Positions 12,656 through 14,791 of a stretch of DNA of 14,791 bases are shown piece by piece. The first letter of the stretch is position 1. Each line of letters opens with the position of its first letter. The stretch comes from DASUFI01 sp036274635 (GTDB taxonomy: Bacteria > Planctomycetota > B15-G4). Below the pieces are notes generated by a model, which was not told the DNA's origin, searched no databases, and was given only the letters and a program-made list of their open reading frames with translations. Where the stretch lies: NCBI GenBank assembly GCA_036274635.1, contig DASUFI010000242.1:1-14791 (forward strand), written 5' to 3'. The translations under genes and the position numbers were made by a program.

Positions 12656-14791
12656 TCAGGGCACCGGCACGCAGCGCACGATGGCCTTCGTCCCGTCCGT
12701 GCACTTGGCCAGCAGCACCACGCTGCCGGCGTGGTCGAAGGCGCGGCTCTGGCCCGTGACGCCCGCCGCAGCTTCGAAGACCTTGAAGGAGGCCACCGTC
12801 TTCGTCGCGCCGTCGACGTCCAGCGTGTCGCCCGTGCGCAGCAGCAGCTCGATCGCGCCGACGCCGTCCGAGGCCCACACGCCGTCGTTGTTGCCGGCGT
12901 GGATGCTGGCGCCGCCGAGGCGGGCCGCGAAGACCACGCCGCCGGCGTCGGGCAGCACGAACTGCTTGAAGGCCTTGAAGAAGGCCGCACCCTTCACGCC
13001 CGGCGCTTCGTCCGACTGGCGGGCGACGAGCTGCAGGCCCTCGCCCGCATCGACCCACAGCCCGACGTTCTGACCGGGCGCGGCATCGCCGAGGCCCGGC
13101 TGCAGCTTGCCCATCAGCGCCAGCGTGTTGGCGGCGTTGACCACCGGGTCGCTCAGCCAGGAGAACACGGCCCCGTCGGTGCCGGGCGCCCCGAAGGTGG
13201 TCCGCGCCTCGAGCTCGAGCTCGGTGGCCTGACGGAAGACCGCCTTGGAGCTGGGCTTGATGATGTCGCCGACACCGGGCGCGAGCTTGGCGAGGAAGCC
13301 GAACTGCGTCGCGCTGGCCGACACGCAGGGCGCGCCGAAGGACGCGAAGCTGCCCGGGTCGAGGGCCGGCCCCACGGCGTCGTCCGGCGCGAGCAGGACC
13401 TCCGGCGCCTGGCCCGGCTGCACCATGACGACGGCGCGCGCGCCGCTGGTGAAGTGCGCGAGGAAGGTGAAGCTGCGCTGGCTGGAGACGTGGCGCGACT
13501 GGCCGCGCGAGAGGGTGGTGGTCTCGAACAGGTCCAGCGTCGCGAGCTTCAGGCTGCCGCTGCCCACGACGACCTCGTCGCCCTCGCGCACCACGAGCGC
13601 CAGCGCGCCGGTCTCGTCCGCGGACCACAGGCCCACGTCGTTGGCGCCGGAGACGCCCGGGCCCTTCAGCTTGGCGAGCACGGCGGGCCCTGCGTCGTCG
13701 GGCAGGACCAGCTGCAGGAAGCTGGCGAAGCGCACGCCGTTCGCGAGTCCCGGAGCGTCGTCACCTTGGCGCGCGATGAGCGTGAGCGTGCCGTCGACGT
13801 CCGCCCACACGCCCTTCGCGTCGGCGCCCGTGACGCCGCCCGGGCCGCTGGCGAGCTTGCCGAGGAAGGCCGCGCCGCCGTCGGCGTTCAGCACGGGATC
13901 GCCGAACGAGGCGAAGATGCCGTCCGCGACCCCCGGGGCCGGGAAGGCCTGGCGCGCGAGCAGGCTCAGCTCGCCCTCCGGATCGGCGCGCCACACGCCC
14001 CAGGCGTTGGTGGCGATCACGCCCGCATGGCCCGGCTGCAGCTTGCCCTTGAAGGCGACGAAGCCGCCGCCCACGGCCGGCGAGCCGAGGCTGGCGAACG
14101 TCGCGTCCGCCGGGTCGCCCGGCGCCTGCTCCTTGAAGGCGACGACACGCAGCTCGGGCGCGCGCACCGTCAGCCCGGCGGGCCCGGAGAGGCCCGAGGC
14201 GACCTCCACCGAGTCGGTGCCGACGACGCGGCGCAGCGAACCCGCGGCCGTGAGGAAGTACGCGTCGCCGGCCTTGTCGAATCCCAGGGAGCGCGTCGAG
14301 CCCAGGCCCGTGACCTCGGCGTGCGCCTTGCCGGCGGGGTTGAAGCTGACGATCCGTCCGCCCTGCTGGCTGTCCGAGGCATGCAGCTTGCCGGTCGCGT
14401 CGAAGGCCAGGCCCCAGGGAGCGCTCACGTCGTCCGAGAAGACGCTGACGCCGCCCGCCGGCGTCACCTCGCCGATCGTGTCGTCGCCCTCGTTGGCCGT
14501 GTACAGGTCGCCCGACGGACCGAAGGCGAGGCTGCGCGGCGTCGCGCCCGCGGCCAGCGACGCCAGCGGCACGAAGTCCGGGCCGACGAGCTTCCACACC
14601 TGGTCGTCGCCCGTGGTGCACACGTGCAGCACGCCCGCGGCGTCGAAGGCCAGGGCCGACGGGCCGTCGAGCACGTCGCCCACCTGCACGCCGGGACCGC
14701 CGCCCGCAGGGAACATGAGCACGCGGCCGGAGCCGGCGTCGGCGACGAAGAGGTTGCCCGCGGCGTCGACGGCCACGCCCTGCGGGTCGTC
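12656..14791 (-). CDS. Large secreted NHL-repeat plus APG-repeat (DUF7453-like) protein, 5'-truncated
   Basis: 711 codons visible; the frame is open through the right edge (residues DDPQG precede a GTG at 14776), so the start and any signal peptide lie outside. The first ~200 residues are about five NHL-type propeller blades: PQGVAVDAAGNLFVADA, PSALAFDAAGVLHV, PRSLAFGPSGDLYTAN, PWGLAFDATGKLHASD and TRSLGFDKAGDAYFL. The rest, from about 14146 down, is built of ~60-residue units of the type FASFGDPVLNADGG / GKL / GVW / LIARQGDDAPG, like the DUF7453-type repeats in planctomycete secreted proteins (family name from memory, not searched). Eight units form two tandem sets of four (14146-13421 and 13420-12659). 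The TGA at 12658 is followed in frame by the module remnant. Extracellular location is inferred; function unknown. Confidence 0.8.
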   Translation of the reverse strand, partial: DDPQGVAVDAAGNLFVADAGSGRVLMFPAGGGPGVQVGDVLDGPSALAFDAAGVLHVCTTGDDQVWKLVGPDFVPLASLAAGATPRSLAFGPSGDLYTANEGDDTIGEVTPAGGVSVFSDDVSAPWGLAFDATGKLHASDSQQGGRIVSFNPAGKAHAEVTGLGSTRSLGFDKAGDAYFLTAAGSLRRVVGTDSVEVASGLSGPAGLTVRAPELRVVAFKEQAPGDPADATFASLGSPAVGGGFVAFKGKLQPGHAGVIATNAWGVWRADPEGELSLLARQAFPAPGVADGIFASFGDPVLNADGGAAFLGKLASGPGGVTGADAKGVWADVDGTLTLIARQGDDAPGLANGVRFASFLQLVLPDDAGPAVLAKLKGPGVSGANDVGLWSADETGALALVVREGDEVVVGSGSLKLATLDLFETTTLSRGQSRHVSSQRSFTFLAHFTSGARAVVMVQPGQAPEVLLAPDDAVGPALDPGSFASFGAPCVSASATQFGFLAKLAPGVGDIIKPSSKAVFRQATELELEARTTFGAPGTDGAVFSWLSDPVVNAANTLALMGKLQPGLGDAAPGQNVGLWVDAGEGLQLVARQSDEAPGVKGAAFFKAFKQFVLPDAGGVVFAARLGGASIHAGNNDGVWASDGVGAIELLLRTGDTLDVDGATKTVASFKVFEAAAGVTGQSRAFDHAGSVVLLAKCTDGTKAIVRCVPVP

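Noticed and set aside
12656..12658. Readthrough or recoding of the TGA to join the NHL/APG protein to the module remnant.
   Set aside because: The in-frame link is only about 25 unconserved residues, the remnant itself is frameshifted, and no recoding signal is visible.
12483..13628. 381-codon minus-strand frame overlapping the NHL/APG-repeat gene.
   Set aside because: Arg/Gly-rich composition typical of an off-frame read; the overlapping frame has clear repeats.
1..14791. Searched by eye for CRISPR arrays, insertion sequences, tRNA genes and defence genes.
   Set aside because: No regularly spaced direct repeats, transposase motifs, tRNA-like cloverleaf or defence domains were seen.

Overview
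The window is a GC-rich bacterial chromosome segment with strongly G/C-biased third codon positions. Its content fits a planctomycete-type genome: housekeeping genes (mutS, a PII protein, glnA) lie among large secreted proteins built from FG-GAP repeats, NHL repeats with APG-type repeats, and a recurring C-terminal module with a GGVLVP-x-PDV core. The Planctomycetota assignment is inferred from these protein families, not from a marker gene. I see no tRNA, rRNA, insertion sequence, phage gene or CRISPR array.

Left part (1-4721): the 3' portion of an RlmI-type rRNA cytosine methyltransferase, a YjdF/DUF2238 membrane protein and an exported cytochrome b562-like haem protein read rightward. They converge, with only 3 bp to spare, on a complete mutS read leftward.

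Middle (4722-8312): a short divergent region separates mutS from a 931-residue exported FG-GAP protein with 14 evenly spaced calcium-loop motifs. A hairpin follows, then a 34-codon membrane micro-gene on the minus strand (7628-7732) with a good ribosome binding site, then about 580 bases with inverted repeats and no convincing gene.

Nitrogen core (8313-10122): a compact PII-like regulator whose T-loop is shortened and lacks the uridylylated tyrosine, directly followed by type I glutamine synthetase, which keeps its adenylylation tyrosine. A 10-bp perfect hairpin closes the unit.

Right part (10129-14791): an exported two-domain protein on the minus strand, an arylsulfotransferase-family probable lipoprotein on the plus strand, and a large secreted NHL plus APG-repeat protein on the minus strand that runs off the window. 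Between the last two lies a frameshifted remnant of the same C-terminal module found at the ends of the FG-GAP protein and of the 10165-10962 protein.

Most of the window is ordinary genome. The observations most worth following are the PII variant paired with glnA, the shared C-terminal module and its remnant, the tandem four-unit duplication in the last protein, and the unlisted micro-gene. I found no clear evidence for a wholly new multi-gene system.
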